Assembly: GCA_024509875.1 (NCBI GenBank)
Contig: JAMPIV010011354.1
Coordinates: 1 to 64,000, forward strand
Direction of reading: 5' to 3'
DNA: 64,000 nucleotides
DNA from: Oreohelix idahoensis
Lineage: Eukaryota; Mollusca; Gastropoda; Stylommatophora; Oreohelicidae
Shown here: in pieces, positions 34,349 to 45,501 of the stretch
Position numbering within the stretch: position 1 is the stretch's first letter
How the letters are laid out: every line of letters begins with the position of its first letter
Position numbers and translations under genes: made by a program
The notes under the pieces: model-generated
Database searches by the model: none
The model's input: only the letters and a program-made list of their open reading frames with translations
What the model was told of the DNA's origin: nothing

Positions 34349-35512
34349 TTTTGCCTTGTTTTGGTGAGGCGCGCCACGTTCAACCTAGACACAAGGTCGT
34401 TGATTATTGTTACCGTTGGGTTTTTCGTATCTTATGTTGTCATTGGTCGGGCTTACTAATGTGGCGGACGTATTTCTGAATGACGCGAATATCTTGTGGG
34501 CCGTACTTTGGCATATGTTGATGATCTGTTTAATAATGATGAAACACGGTAACTCTGGAGGATGGATCAATACAGCATAGCCAACTGGCAATGGATAAAA
34601 GCTGTACTCGTGGTGACGACAACATATTTTATTCTTGACGATACTTTACAATAGATCAAACAATCTTCAACAGCATGGTCATGGCAAAAATTGTACATAG
34701 AATATTTCGATCACCACAGACGTTGACAGACCGTACTAGCCGCTGCCACATTAGGATTATCAGAAGCACTACGGCAAAGTATTGGTAAGATGCATGGGTT
34801 TACAAAATTGACCATGTTAAATCTTTGAGCATATATATATATATATTTATTTATTTACGATCCCTATAGCTCCTGGCGTTAACTGGACGCAATAGCAGCC
34901 GACATAGTTAGTCAAAGCTGAAGATCTGCCGTAACGGTACAGAAGACTAAGTATCGGAGGCTAGATACTATAACCGAGCTGTTCCTGACAAAATATTCTT
35001 GGTATAGTTCACTCAAGAATAGCACATTCATCTTTCAGATGATCATAATTACTTCATAACGGTGTCTTTCCTAGATTTAAGATAAGCACACGAAAAATAT
35101 CACGTCTATACCCGACGATGGATATCTGGATCTACCTCAAGGACATAGCCCGTATCTAAACAAATCCCTGCGTCATACCGCGCCATGCCCCGTCTTATAC
35201 TGGTGCACGATCGTACGCAAATAACATTACAAAACATATCATTGCTGTGCTCCGATGCACGACTGAAAAATCTCAGGCAAACATATGAGAGCTTTAAACA
35301 TTTATCTAACCCTCAATGAATATAAAGTCTTTAACAGTTATATTACGGCGCAAGTCAAAATATAGAAAACCTTGTGGTCTGTTTTTATTAGTCACTTATC
35401 TCAAGACTTATTAACTATTAGTGCATGTTTTACATTGTTATCCTGGTGTTACTTACTACTCTTAATAAGTTATTATAAATGTGATATTATGATGAGAAGA
35501 GCGCAAAATAAA
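34349..35512. other. Non-coding spacer, nothing recognised
   Basis: No gene or repeat with support. A short TA run is near 34830. Confidence 0.4.
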
Positions 35513-35566
35513 GGGAGAGAGAAAGAGAGAGAGAGTGAAAGAGAGAGAGAGGAAAGTGAAGACAGA
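35513..35566. repeat. GA-rich microsatellite
   Basis: Imperfect GAGA/GAAA array of about 50 bp. Confidence 0.8.
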
Positions 35567-35689
35567 AACATGATTGTCAAAGGATGTTTGAGCTGGTCAA
35601 AATGGCAGTGCAGTTGTTAACATGGTAAAGTTAGTCCCACAGCAGATACTGCCATAGATGAGTGAAGGGTTAGAGAGTTTACCATACTG

Positions 35690-35868
35690 GGTCTAGCTTT
35701 ATGAGGTGGGATAACCATTTCTTTTGCTCTCTACCTTTTTTTCCTTCCCTAACTTAGGAGCAGAGTTAGGTACCCATTTACAGCTGGGTATCAAGACACT
35801 ACCAGATTTCGATTCCGGAACCCGGTAACTTGGCCGCAAGAGGAAAGCGATCTAACGCTTGGCCGATC
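35690..35868 (-). repeat. tRNA-derived SINE, minus strand
   Basis: On the minus strand: a GGCCAAGCGTTAGATCGC head (box A region), ACCGGGTTCCGGAATCGAA (box B-like), then CAGCTGTAAATGGGTACC and TTAGGGAAGGAAAAAAAGG. This layout is a tRNA-related head plus a family-specific body. It shares the ordered blocks with the LTR-embedded copies at 14015 and 24195. Its 5' head abuts the 41-bp array at 35868. Confidence 0.7.
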
Positions 35869-37710
35869 GGAAACTCGCGGTTGTTAAAGACGTGTGTGAA
35901 TCACCAATCGGAAACTCGTAGTTGTTAAAGACGTGTGTGAATCACCAATCGGACACTCGCGGTTGTTAAAGACGTGTGTGAATCACCAATCGGAAACTCG
36001 CGGTTGTTAAAGAAAGACGTGTGTGAATCACCAATCCGAAACTCGCGGTTGTTAAAGACGTGTGTGAATCACCAATCGGAAACTCGTGGTTGTTAAAGAC
36101 GTGTGTGAATAACCAATCGGAAACTCGCGGTTGTTAAAAACGTGTGTGAATCACCAATCGGATACTCGTGGTTGTTAAAGACGTGTGTGAATCACCAATC
36201 GGATACTCGCGGTTGTTAAAGACGTGTGTGAATCACCAATAGGAAACTCGCGGTTGTTAAAGACGTCTGTGAATCACCAATCGGAAACTCGCGGTTGTTA
36301 AAGACGTGTGTGAATCACCAATAGGATACTCGTGGTTGTTAAAGACGTGTATGAATCACCAATCGGATACTCGTGGTTGTTAAAGACGGGTGTGAATCAC
36401 CAATCGGAAACTCGCGGTTGTTAAAGACGGGTGTGAATCACCAATCGGAAACTCGCGGTTGTTAAAGACGTGTGTGAATCACCAATCGGAAACTCGCGGT
36501 TGTTAAAGACGTATGTGAATCACCAATCGGAAACTCGTTATTGTTAAAGACGTGTGTGAATCACCAAGCGGAAACTCGCGGTTGTTAAAGATGTGTGTGA
36601 ATCACCAATCGGAAACTCGCGGTTGTTAAAGACGTGTGTGAATCAACGATCGGATACTCGTGGTTGTCAAAGACGTGTGTGAATCACCAATAGGAAACTC
36701 GCGGTTGTTAAAGACGGGTGTGAATCACCAATCAGAAACTCGCGGTTGTTAAAGACGTATGTGAATCATCAATCGGATACTCGTGGTTGTTAAAGACGTG
36801 TGTGAATCACCAATTGGAAACTCGCGGTTGTTAAAGACGTGTGTGAATCACCAATCGGAAACTCGCGGTTGTTAAAGACGTGTGTGAATCACCAATCGGA
36901 TACTCGTGGTTGTTAAAGACGCGTGTGAATCACCAATCGGAAACTCACGGTTGTTAAGGACGTGTGTGAATCACCAATCGGATACGCGTGATTGTTAAAG
37001 ACGTGTGTGAATCACCAATCGGAAACTCGCGGTTGTTAAAGATGTGTGTGAATCACCAATCGGACACTCACGGTTGTTAAAGACGTGTGTGAATCACCAA
37101 TCGGATACTCGCGGTTGTTAAAGACGTGTGTGAATCACCAATTGGAAACTCGCGGTTGTTAAAGACGTGCGTGAATCACCAATCGGAAACTCGTGGTTGT
37201 TAAAGACGTGTGAATCACCAATAGGATACTCGCGGTTGTTAAAGACCTGTGTGAATCACCAATCGGAAACTCGTGGTTGTTAAAGACGTGTGTGAATCAC
37301 TAATCGGAAACTCACGGTTGCTAAAGATGTGTGTGAATCACCAATCGGAAACTCGCGGTCGTTAAAGACGTGTGTGAATCACCAATTGGAAACTCGCGGT
37401 TGTTAAAGACGTGTGTGAATCACCAATCGGAAACTCGCGGTTGTTAAAGACGTGTGTGAATCACCAATCGGATACGCGTGGTTGTTAAAGACGTGTGTGA
37501 ATCACCAATCGGAAACTCGCGGTTGTTAAAGACGTGTGTGAATCACCAATCGGAAACTTGCGGTTGTTAAAGACGTGTGTGAAACACCAATCGGAAACTC
37601 GTGGTTGTTAAAGACGTGTGTGAATTACAAATCGGAAACTCGCGGTTGTTAAAGACCTGTATGAATCACCAATCGGAAATTCGTGGTTGTTAAAGACGGG
37701 TGTGAATCAC
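35868..37710. repeat. 41-bp satellite array, about 45 copies
   Basis: The unit starts CGGAAACTCGCGGTTGTTAA and continues with AGACGTGTGTGAATCACCAAT. Copies differ mainly at a few positions (GGAAACTCG versus GGATACTCG, CGCGG versus CGTGG), and variants are interspersed. One unit carries a 4-bp AAAG duplication near 36012. There are no spacers, hence no CRISPR. Confidence 0.97.
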
Positions 37711-37965
37711 TACCTCTTCTGGTGCGTTCTTGTGGTAGAGGATCGTGATCAGAGCTGACCCTAGGGAATTTTCAAGGTGATAGCAGGTCTCATGATGACG
37801 GCCCCCCCCCCTCCCCCCATCCCCAACGCTCCCGTGCAATACTACATTAATCCCTTGGTCTTACACTGTTCGATTGTCTCTTGTCCGATATAACGCTGTT
37901 TATAGTTTAAGCCATATGTCCATTATACGCTTAACAAATTCCATCTTACGCTGAGCGCTAAACTC
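37711..37965. other. Non-coding spacer with C-rich run
   Basis: Contains a C-rich stretch at 37801-37819; otherwise nothing recognised. Confidence 0.5.
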
Positions 37966-38058
37966 CATGGGTGGCTGGAATACAACTGTCACATGCTCAT
38001 CAAGTTCATTAAGGGTGGCTGGAATATAACTTTCACGTGCTCATCAAGTTCATTCAGG
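37966..38058. repeat. Tandem duplication, two ~46-bp units
   Basis: GGTGGCTGGAATACAACTGT...CTCATCAAGTTCATT is followed by GGTGGCTGGAATATAACTTT...CTCATCAAGTTCATT. Confidence 0.85.
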
Positions 38059-38427
38059 ATGGCGGGATGACCAAGAGGCATTGTCATTTCTAGGATAATA
38101 AAGCATGTCCCCAAAATGGAATGTAGTTCTATGTTAATCTGTATCATAGAAACAAAATTGTAATTGTTAAAAGGGGTTTCTTGAAGAAAAAAAGAAGGTG
38201 GCAAAGCAAGATCGGGGTTTTTTAAATAATTTTTTTGTTTAAGTCTCCTGAATATCTCATGCCCCCTTTGACCAAACAGCTATACCTTCAACATCTGGAG
38301 CAAGAAAAACATTTTAACACCTACAAAACCTTCTGCTAACCAGACGTCTGATGATGATGACAGCAGTGCCGTGACAACTGTAGCAACAAGGAGGTAGAAG
38401 CGATACAAGTCCTATAATATTCTTTGA

Positions 38428-38492
38428 CAGTACAGCACATACATCAGTACAGCACATACATCAGTACAGCACATACATCAGTACAGCACATA
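38428..38492. repeat. 17-bp tandem repeat, about four copies
   Basis: The unit ACAGCACATACATCAGT is repeated, with the last copy diverging to ACGTAA. Confidence 0.9.
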
Positions 38493-38544
38493 CGTAATAT
38501 GTCGTCTGTGTTCAGTATGTTTGATAATTATAAGTAGTTAACAA

Positions 38545-40420
38545 TCGTTGTTAACTAGTTTTTAAAATCCCTTTTTACTTAATTTTGAAAGAGTTTTCTG
38601 GCCTCCAGTGACGACTCTATGCTCTGTGAGGAGCGCAAAGGAAAATGATGATGTGATGATGACAATAATGATGATGTGACGATGACAATAATGATGATGT
38701 GATGACGACAATTGTGATGATGACAATAATGATAATGTGATGATGACAATAATGATGATGTGATGATGACAGTAATGATGATGTGATGATGACAATAATG
38801 ATGATGTGATGATGACAATAATGATGATGTGATGATGACAATTGTGATGATGACAATAATGATGATGTGATGATGACAATAATGATGATGTGATGATGAC
38901 AATAATGATGATGTGATGATGACAATAATGGTGATGTGATGATGACAATAATGGTGATGTGATTATGACAATAATGATGATGTGATGATGACAATAATGA
39001 TGATGTGATGATGACAATAATGATGATGTGATGATGACAATAATGATGTGATGTGATTATGACAATAATGATGATGTGATGATGACAATAATGATGATGT
39101 GATGATGACAATAATGATGATGTGATGATGACAATAATGATGATGTGATGATGACAATAATGATGATGTGATGATGACAATAATGATGATGTGATGATGA
39201 CAATAATGATGATGTGATGATGACAATAATGGTGATGTGATTATGACAATAATGATGATGTGATGATGACAATAATGATGATGTGATGATGACAATAATG
39301 ATGATGTGATGATGACAATAATGATGATGTGATGATGACAATAATGGTGATGTGATGATGACAATAATGATGATGTGATTATGACAATAATGATGATGTG
39401 ATGATGACAATAATGATGATGTGATGATGACAATTGTGATGATGACAATAATGATGATGTGATGATGACAATAATGATGATGTGATGATGACAATAATGA
39501 TGATGTGATGATGACAATAATGATGATGTGATGATGACAATAATGATGATGTGATGATGACAATAATGATGATGTGATGATGACAATAATGGTGATGTGA
39601 TGATGACAATAATGGTGATGTGATGATGACAATAATGATGATGTGATGATGACAATAATGATGATGTGATGATGACAATAATGATGATGTGATGATGACA
39701 ATAATGATGATGTGATGATGACAATAATGATGATGTGATGATGACAATAATGATGATGTGATGATGACAATAATGGTGATGTGATTGTGACAATAATGAT
39801 GATGTGATGATGACAATAATGATGATGTGATGATGACAATAATGACGATGTGATGATGACAATAATGATGATGTGATGATGACAATAATGATGATGTGAT
39901 GATGACAATAATGGTGATGTGATGATGACAATAATGATGATGTGATTATGACAATAATGATGATGTGATGATGACAATAATGATGATGTGATGATGACAA
40001 TTGTGATGATGACAACAATGATGATGTGATTATGACAATAATGATGATGTGATGATGACAATAATGATGATGTGATGATGACAATAATCATGATGTGATG
40101 ATGACAATAATGATGATGTGATGATGACAATAATGATGATGTGATGATGACAATAATGATGATGTGATGATGACAATAATGATGATGTGATGATGACAAT
40201 AATGATGATGTGATGATGACAATAATGATGATGTGATGATGACAATAATGATGATGTGATGATGACAATAATGATGATGTGATGATGACAATAATGATGA
40301 TGTGATGATGACAATAATGATGATGCGATGATGACAATAATGATGATGCGATGATGACAATAATGATGTTGATGAATCATAGTAAAAGGTTTATTATAAC
40401 TAAATATATGTTAACAGTTG
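38545..40420 (+). repeat. SINE 3' region with a 1.7-kb expanded tail
   Basis: The left flank (AACTAGTTTTTAAAATCCC through GGAGCGCAAAGGAAAATGATG) and the right flank (GATGAATCATAGT, TTATAACTAAATAT) match 41860-42030, where the same element has only a short GAT-repeat tail. The array is therefore an expansion inside a dispersed element, not an independent satellite locus. Confidence 0.75.
38645..40366. repeat. 23-bp minisatellite, about 75 copies
   Basis: The unit is GATGATGTGATGATGACAAT plus AAT. Variants include GGTGATG, GATTATGAC and a recurrent CAATTGTGATGATGA junction (near 38710, 38850, 39432, 40000), suggesting higher-order duplications. The unit is free of stop codons on the minus strand, producing His/Ser/Ile-rich frames up to 426 codons. 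These are artefacts of the repeat. Confidence 0.97.
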
Positions 40421-41160
40421 ATGACATTGATTGGTACCTAAAATATTGATGTAGTCTTTTATCAAATATGGCTTTCAACACTCAGAGGTCAAAGAAAGAC
40501 CGAAATATCGTAACGAATAAATTTGATTTCTGTTAATTGTGATGGGAAATCATTTTTCGTTTAGCGCTTTTTTCGGTTAACGCTCGAGTTTTCAAGAACG
40601 AAATAACAGCGCTAAGCGGGCGGGCCGGGGGGGGGGGGGGGGCGGTGGGAAATTGCAGTATATGTACTCTTATGAGAGTCAATTTCATGCTGCTGAGTTG
40701 GATCATACTGTAATTTCCGCATCTAAATTCACTGTAGCATTAAAAAAAAAATATAAAACACAAATGTTTTAAATATCTTATAGTGGATGATTTTTTCTTT
40801 ATTGGTGTTCAACTACAGATGGGCGCCTGGTGTGCTGTTTTCAAAAACAAAGAAACAATATAGACATGGTGTAAGCTAGTTATATTTAAGAAATGAAATC
40901 AATGTAACCAAATAAATAGTACGTATTTTCAATTCCTAGACAATCCTATTTCAATTTTTTTTTATTTCAAGAAATGTTGAAATACATTTTGGCACCCCTG
41001 CCCCTAGACAGCGCCCGCTAGGACCGCATCGCTATCACCTCACAAAAGTCGGCCCTGCGTGCAGCATACCCATTTTTGTATATTATTTATTTACTGTTCA
41101 CAAACTTCGGGTTTCTATTAATTTATTCTAATGTTCATACATGTGTTGCCATAATAATCA
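40421..41160. other. Non-coding spacer with a G run
   Basis: A run of 16 G lies at 40627-40642. No gene supported. Confidence 0.5.
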
Positions 41161-41450
41161 ACCAGCTGGCTTGGCCATGTCCGCCGCATGGAAGATGGTC
41201 GCATCCCGAAAGATATCTTCTACGGACAACTGGTAGATGGCAAAAGAACAGTTGGGCGACCGCAGCCGAGGTTCAAAGATGTGTGCAAGAGAGACGTGAG
41301 GGCGCTGGACATAAATCTAGCAGCGTGGGAGGATGAAGCTGCTGATCGCACCAAGTGGCGATGCTCTCTATGGCATCATCTCAGATTGGGCGAAAAGAAG
41401 CTCTCACGGCAAGCAGAAGAGAGGGAGAAAAGATTGAAAGGAACACTAGG
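41161..41450 (+). mobile_element. RTE-like LINE 3' end fragment (second subfamily)
   Basis: Translation from 41170 gives GHVRRMEDGRIPKDIFYG, then K-R-T-V-G-R-P-Q-P-R-F-K-D-V-C-K-R-D, then DEAADRTKWR. This is the conserved C-terminal tail of an RTE-type ORF2, distinct from the 10.4-kb copy. The frame continues open to 41832 only by chance into the following SINE. Everything upstream of the tail is missing. Confidence 0.75.
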
Positions 41451-41729
41451 TACAAAATTAGCTGCGGGCTGTCAACTCAGGGGCGCATTCCCAAAGTCAT
41501 TTATGACTGAAGGGGCTTTTATTATAACAACCAGTTATTCTATATTGTTCTTATTCTTCTATAGTTTACTCAACACAGTGTCACGGCCTGTGTCGTGTGT
41601 AATCTGGCCTATACTGGTGAATAGGAAAGCTGCAGTAGTTCTTGCGTCTATCATTAATCTGGGTCGTTCTTCCGTTCAGCATTCCGTAGCTACGCGAAGC
41701 AGTCGTACTAATGATGACTGTTCACGAAG

Positions 41730-42030
41730 TGCTATTTTTGTGGTGCTTAGTTGGCAGTATGGTTATCAAGATTCACTTTTGAAGCGAGTGGGTTTTGCCG
41801 TTCAGATTGTCCTGGCTTCGAGTCCCCGGTAAGCCTATCAGTTTTGTTGCTTTTCTATAAACTAGTTTTTTTATTTCTTTATTTTCTTACGAGTGAAAAA
41901 GCTTCCTTCAAGTGATCCAGCTACAGTGATGGCTCCATAATCCGTAAGGAACGCAAAGGAAAACGATGATGATGATGATGATGATGATAATCACGATGAA
42001 TCATAGTTAACGGTTGATTATAACTAAATA
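41730..42030 (+). repeat. tRNA-derived SINE with GAT-repeat tail
   Basis: TGGTGCTTAGTTGGCAGT fits a pol III box A. GGCTTCGAGTCCCC about 70 bp later fits box B. The body continues through AACTAGTTTTTTTATTTC and CGCAAAGGAAAACGATGATG to a (GAT)n tail, then ATGAATCATAGTTAACGG. The 3' half recurs at 38545-40420. Confidence 0.7.
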
Positions 42031-42179
42031 TCAGAATGATACAAGCCTAAGATAAGAAAAGGGTAAGAGATTTACCGAGATACAGGAACAAATGCTAGAC
42101 ATAGCATCACAATTTCACCTGAAAAACAATCTCTTTTTTCAGCTTAACTAACTTGAAGCAAGTAATAATATTTAGACCC

Positions 42180-42425
42180 ACACAGGTCACCAAAGAATGG
42201 GATACCCTCTGAGCAATACGCGAAACGTAAGAAATACAGATATGGGTGCATCTCTGGCACTGACACGATGATTGCTCAACATCTGCTGCAGGAGTGTCTC
42301 CTTTATGAGAAACAGGTAAAGCACATATGGCCTTCACCTGTTCCAGCCCAGGTCAAGTTGTATAAAGGTGTCATAATCCTGAGAGTGACTTTCGCTTTCT
42401 TCTAGCAGATTCAAGTTAACATCTG
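42180..42425 (+). mobile_element. Decayed Jockey-like LINE tail
   Basis: Reading + strand frames gives HLLQECLLYEKQ, then HIWPSPVP, then QIQVNI. These match LLQRCPTYEEQ, RIWPSPVP and LIQVDI of the fragment at 9789-10052. It is frameshifted and lacks the upstream domains. Confidence 0.75.
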
Positions 42426-42585
42426 ACTTTGTATGTAGAAGGATAGGAAGCATAGTTAAATGTTGTTGTTGTTTAACTAGGGCCATTGAGTTTGCAGCTC
42501 TTTTGTAACCAATGTCAAGTTGAAGAATCCTTGTCATTATCAACATTGAGGATCTAGATTTTCTTTTCTTCTGTGGGGTGTATCT

Positions 42586-42836
42586 GCCATGCCGTGACAT
42601 GCCGTGCCATGCCGTGACATACCGTGCCATGCCGTGACATGCCGTGCCATGCCGTGTCATGCCGTGCCATGCCGTGACATGCCGTGCCATGCCGTGCCAT
42701 GCCGTGCCATGCCGTGACGTGCCGTGACATGCCGTGCCATGCCGTGCCATGCCGTGACGTGCCGTGCCATGCCGTGCCATGCCGTGCCATGCCGTGACAT
42801 GCCGTGCCATGCCGTGACATGCCGTGCCATGCCGAA
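42586..42836. repeat. 10-bp minisatellite, about 25 copies
   Basis: Decamers GCCGTGCCAT and GCCGTGACAT alternate irregularly, with a few GCCGTGACGT. Open frames across it on the minus strand (His/Gly/Met/Ala-rich) are artefacts. Confidence 0.97.
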
Positions 42837-42840
42837 ACAT

Positions 42841-43650
42841 GGTGTATTGGAGTAATGAACTCCAGTTTCTTTCCTGGTCATCCCATCTTGGCTCCGCGTG
42901 TATCTGTCGTGAAATAGTCTAATCCACATATATAAATTATCAGGTAAATGTAAAGCCTAACACATAAATTCAATAAAAGGAAAGAAGAATGGTAAAGAAC
43001 AGTGCTGTCACAATGACTGTACTCGAAATCCCCCTTGTTTTCTACTTCGTCTGCAAATTGTAACGTTTCAAGTTGATAGTAAAAGCCTACTGCTTCAATT
43101 CCCGCTTTCTACGATAAAACATGTGCTGCATTTCTAAGAAAAACCTTGAGATACGCAAGTTGACCTAGATTTAAAATTCCATTCATGTCTTTTTATACAC
43201 TACGTTACCTAAAAAAACGAAAGACAGATGGACTAAAGATAGAAAGAAGGGAGGGCTGAAAGCAGGGACGCAGGCAATACTAACACAGTCGCGCGATACA
43301 CAATTGCTGCCATCACGCGTGTAAGGCCACTAGCACTAACTTTTTTCAAATCGACAGTGATAAAAAAAAACTACCCATACCAGAGTTAGGTTTTAAAAAA
43401 CTTACAAAATTCTTATTAGGAAATATGACATTATACTGGTTTACGTTTGAAAACATGACAGTACCCAGACACCCTAAAGTTTGGAAGTGAGGAGGTGGTA
43501 ACAGCACGACTATCCTAGAAGAAAATGCATATTGGCTCCATTAAATATATATATTTGGGTTCCTTAGGACTTGCTGACAAATAATATGTTGAGTGTTACG
43601 CAAATAGCCTAGGAATTACCAAATTATAGCCAAAAGAAATAGTGAGGGAT
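42841..43650. other. Non-coding spacer, nothing recognised
   Basis: No gene or repeat recognised. Confidence 0.4.
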
Positions 43651-45312
43651 GTCAGACAACACCAAAATCAGAATCGCTCAGTGGCAGATTTTCACCCCAC
43701 CATTGTACGGGAAATGGGTCTCCATGTTAAATCCGATTTGATTGGAGCGCAACAAATGTAAGGCTAAACACGATTAGTCGGGCTATAAATACTATCTTGT
43801 GTTGTCAGGGGAAACGTGAGTAGGAGTACTTTTTTTGAAAAGCTGTGTAAACATGGCATGATTGGTTAGACTTGCCAATATAGTCAATTAGAGGCGTCAG
43901 GTCAGCCCCACATTTGCAAATAAACTTACTACAGAATCAGTGCGTTGAGCACCAGTGCCTAATTTTCTAAATAAAAGCCTGGGACATCGGCAGATCGAAA
44001 TTGTGCTATATAATCAGTGCCAGTCAACGTAACTGTGTATTATTCCATGAATTGTGGTAAGCTTGATATATTCAATATCTTTTTAATGAAAATTGAATGT
44101 AAATTGATAATTTATGTCTGTATATATGGTGGTTCAGTAGCGAACTTGAGGTAAAGCCTATATAATGCTCCAACCTGAATAGAAGGTGTCGGAGGAAAGT
44201 AAAACTGCATGGAATTGCCAAACAGTACACTGACACCTATTTTATTGACTAGAAAGAAATAATGCTGGAATTGCAGAGGCGTAGTAACCATTAGGGAGGA
44301 ATATACTGGTGAAAATTGTTTCAGATGAAGATAGCAGTTGGCCTACCGCTCTGAACTCAGTGTTTGTTATGTATTGTGCTCAGTGTAGAACTAGAGTATA
44401 AATTAGTTCTGAAGTAGGAGGTACAACCTTCTTGTTTCAGGGGCTGTGGTCCTAAAGTTATTGAGCAGCACCTGGTCAGAGCTTTGCTGAATCCAGAGGC
44501 GGACAGCATACTCCTTGGTCCATATAGCAAACAGTGAGGTGTCTCCAGAACACAGGGAGGCTATCGAGCAGAGGAGTCTTTTCCTGCCGCCATCACGAAA
44601 GATAAGCCTATGTGGCCAGCGGAGCTCAACATTATGTACCCCCATCTTAAACTGACATTGTATAAAATTAAGAGGGGAAATTAATTGTTTTAATGCCAGG
44701 AACTGAGAACATCTCCAATACTAGTTCCAACAGAAACAAACCCTTGAAGTCATGATGACAAATACCAACATAGCTTGAAACACAAAACCAGTATTACCTT
44801 ATATTACTACTACACAACTGACACACATAAGATAATATTAATAAAATATGTCACTACAAGATTCATATTGATAAATTATGTACATATAACTTGTAATTAA
44901 AATTGATTGTGATTCCTGGTTCACTTTGTATTTGAATCAGGACCCCTATATATTAATGAAAAGTATTTAATACATATTGATATTTGAAAATTTACCAGTG
45001 ACTCATTTAAGATAGTCTTATAGAATGTTACATGTGTGTGAGTGTCACAGTGTTGTCACGTGTGGTGGAATAAATTAAATTGTTTATCTGTCTGTTGTTG
45101 TTGTGACTTACACTTCATCATTTACAAAACCCTAGACATTCAACGTAGTCATCACTATATTCCAAAATAATTCTGACTGAGGTATAAGTATGTGGTAGCA
45201 AGTAAGGTCATCTATATTACACTACCCTTATTAGATATAGATACCTTCACAGCTGATCTCAGTCAGTACACTAAGTCCCCTATAAATATTTATATTATCC
45301 CACTTTACCACA
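43651..45312 (+). repeat. Candidate 5' LTR of the 45.5-kb element
   Basis: Tentative. It would start TGTCAGACAACACC and end TTTACCACA, just before TATATTGGGGTCTCGCTCTC, which resembles a primer binding site. TATA-like sequences occur near 43785 and 44003, and AATAAA near 45069. No second copy is visible because the expected 3' LTR position is occupied by another element. Confidence 0.3.
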
Positions 45313-45501
45313 TATATTGGGGTCTCGCTCTCGGGATTTTGAATCTTTCCCTATTAAAAATATTGGGGGTAATTCACTTCAGGGAATAATAAGAATTAAA
45401 AAGTATCCTTGGGTGAAAATAAATAACGTTGAGCTCTCAGTGCCTGTAGTGTCCTTAGATAAATATTGATAGATTGAATTGTTACATTTGTATGTTAGAC
45501 A

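Noticed and set aside
38562..40380. Open frames up to 426 codons on the minus strand rich in His, Ser, Ile and Cys
   Set aside because: They are translations of a 23-bp tandem repeat without stop codons; three units give a 23-residue period in every frame. No start context or family match.
41735..41825. Stand-alone tRNA gene
   Set aside because: Boxes A and B are recognisable but no cloverleaf folds convincingly by eye and the sequence continues into a SINE body with GAT tail found elsewhere.
41188..41832. A single 214-codon gene
   Set aside because: Only the first ~90 codons are the LINE tail; the rest is chance read-through into unrelated repeat sequence.
42334..42929. Frames of 88-168 codons with repeated R-H-G-T-A motifs
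   Set aside because: Products of the 10-bp minisatellite GCCGTGCCAT, not a gene.
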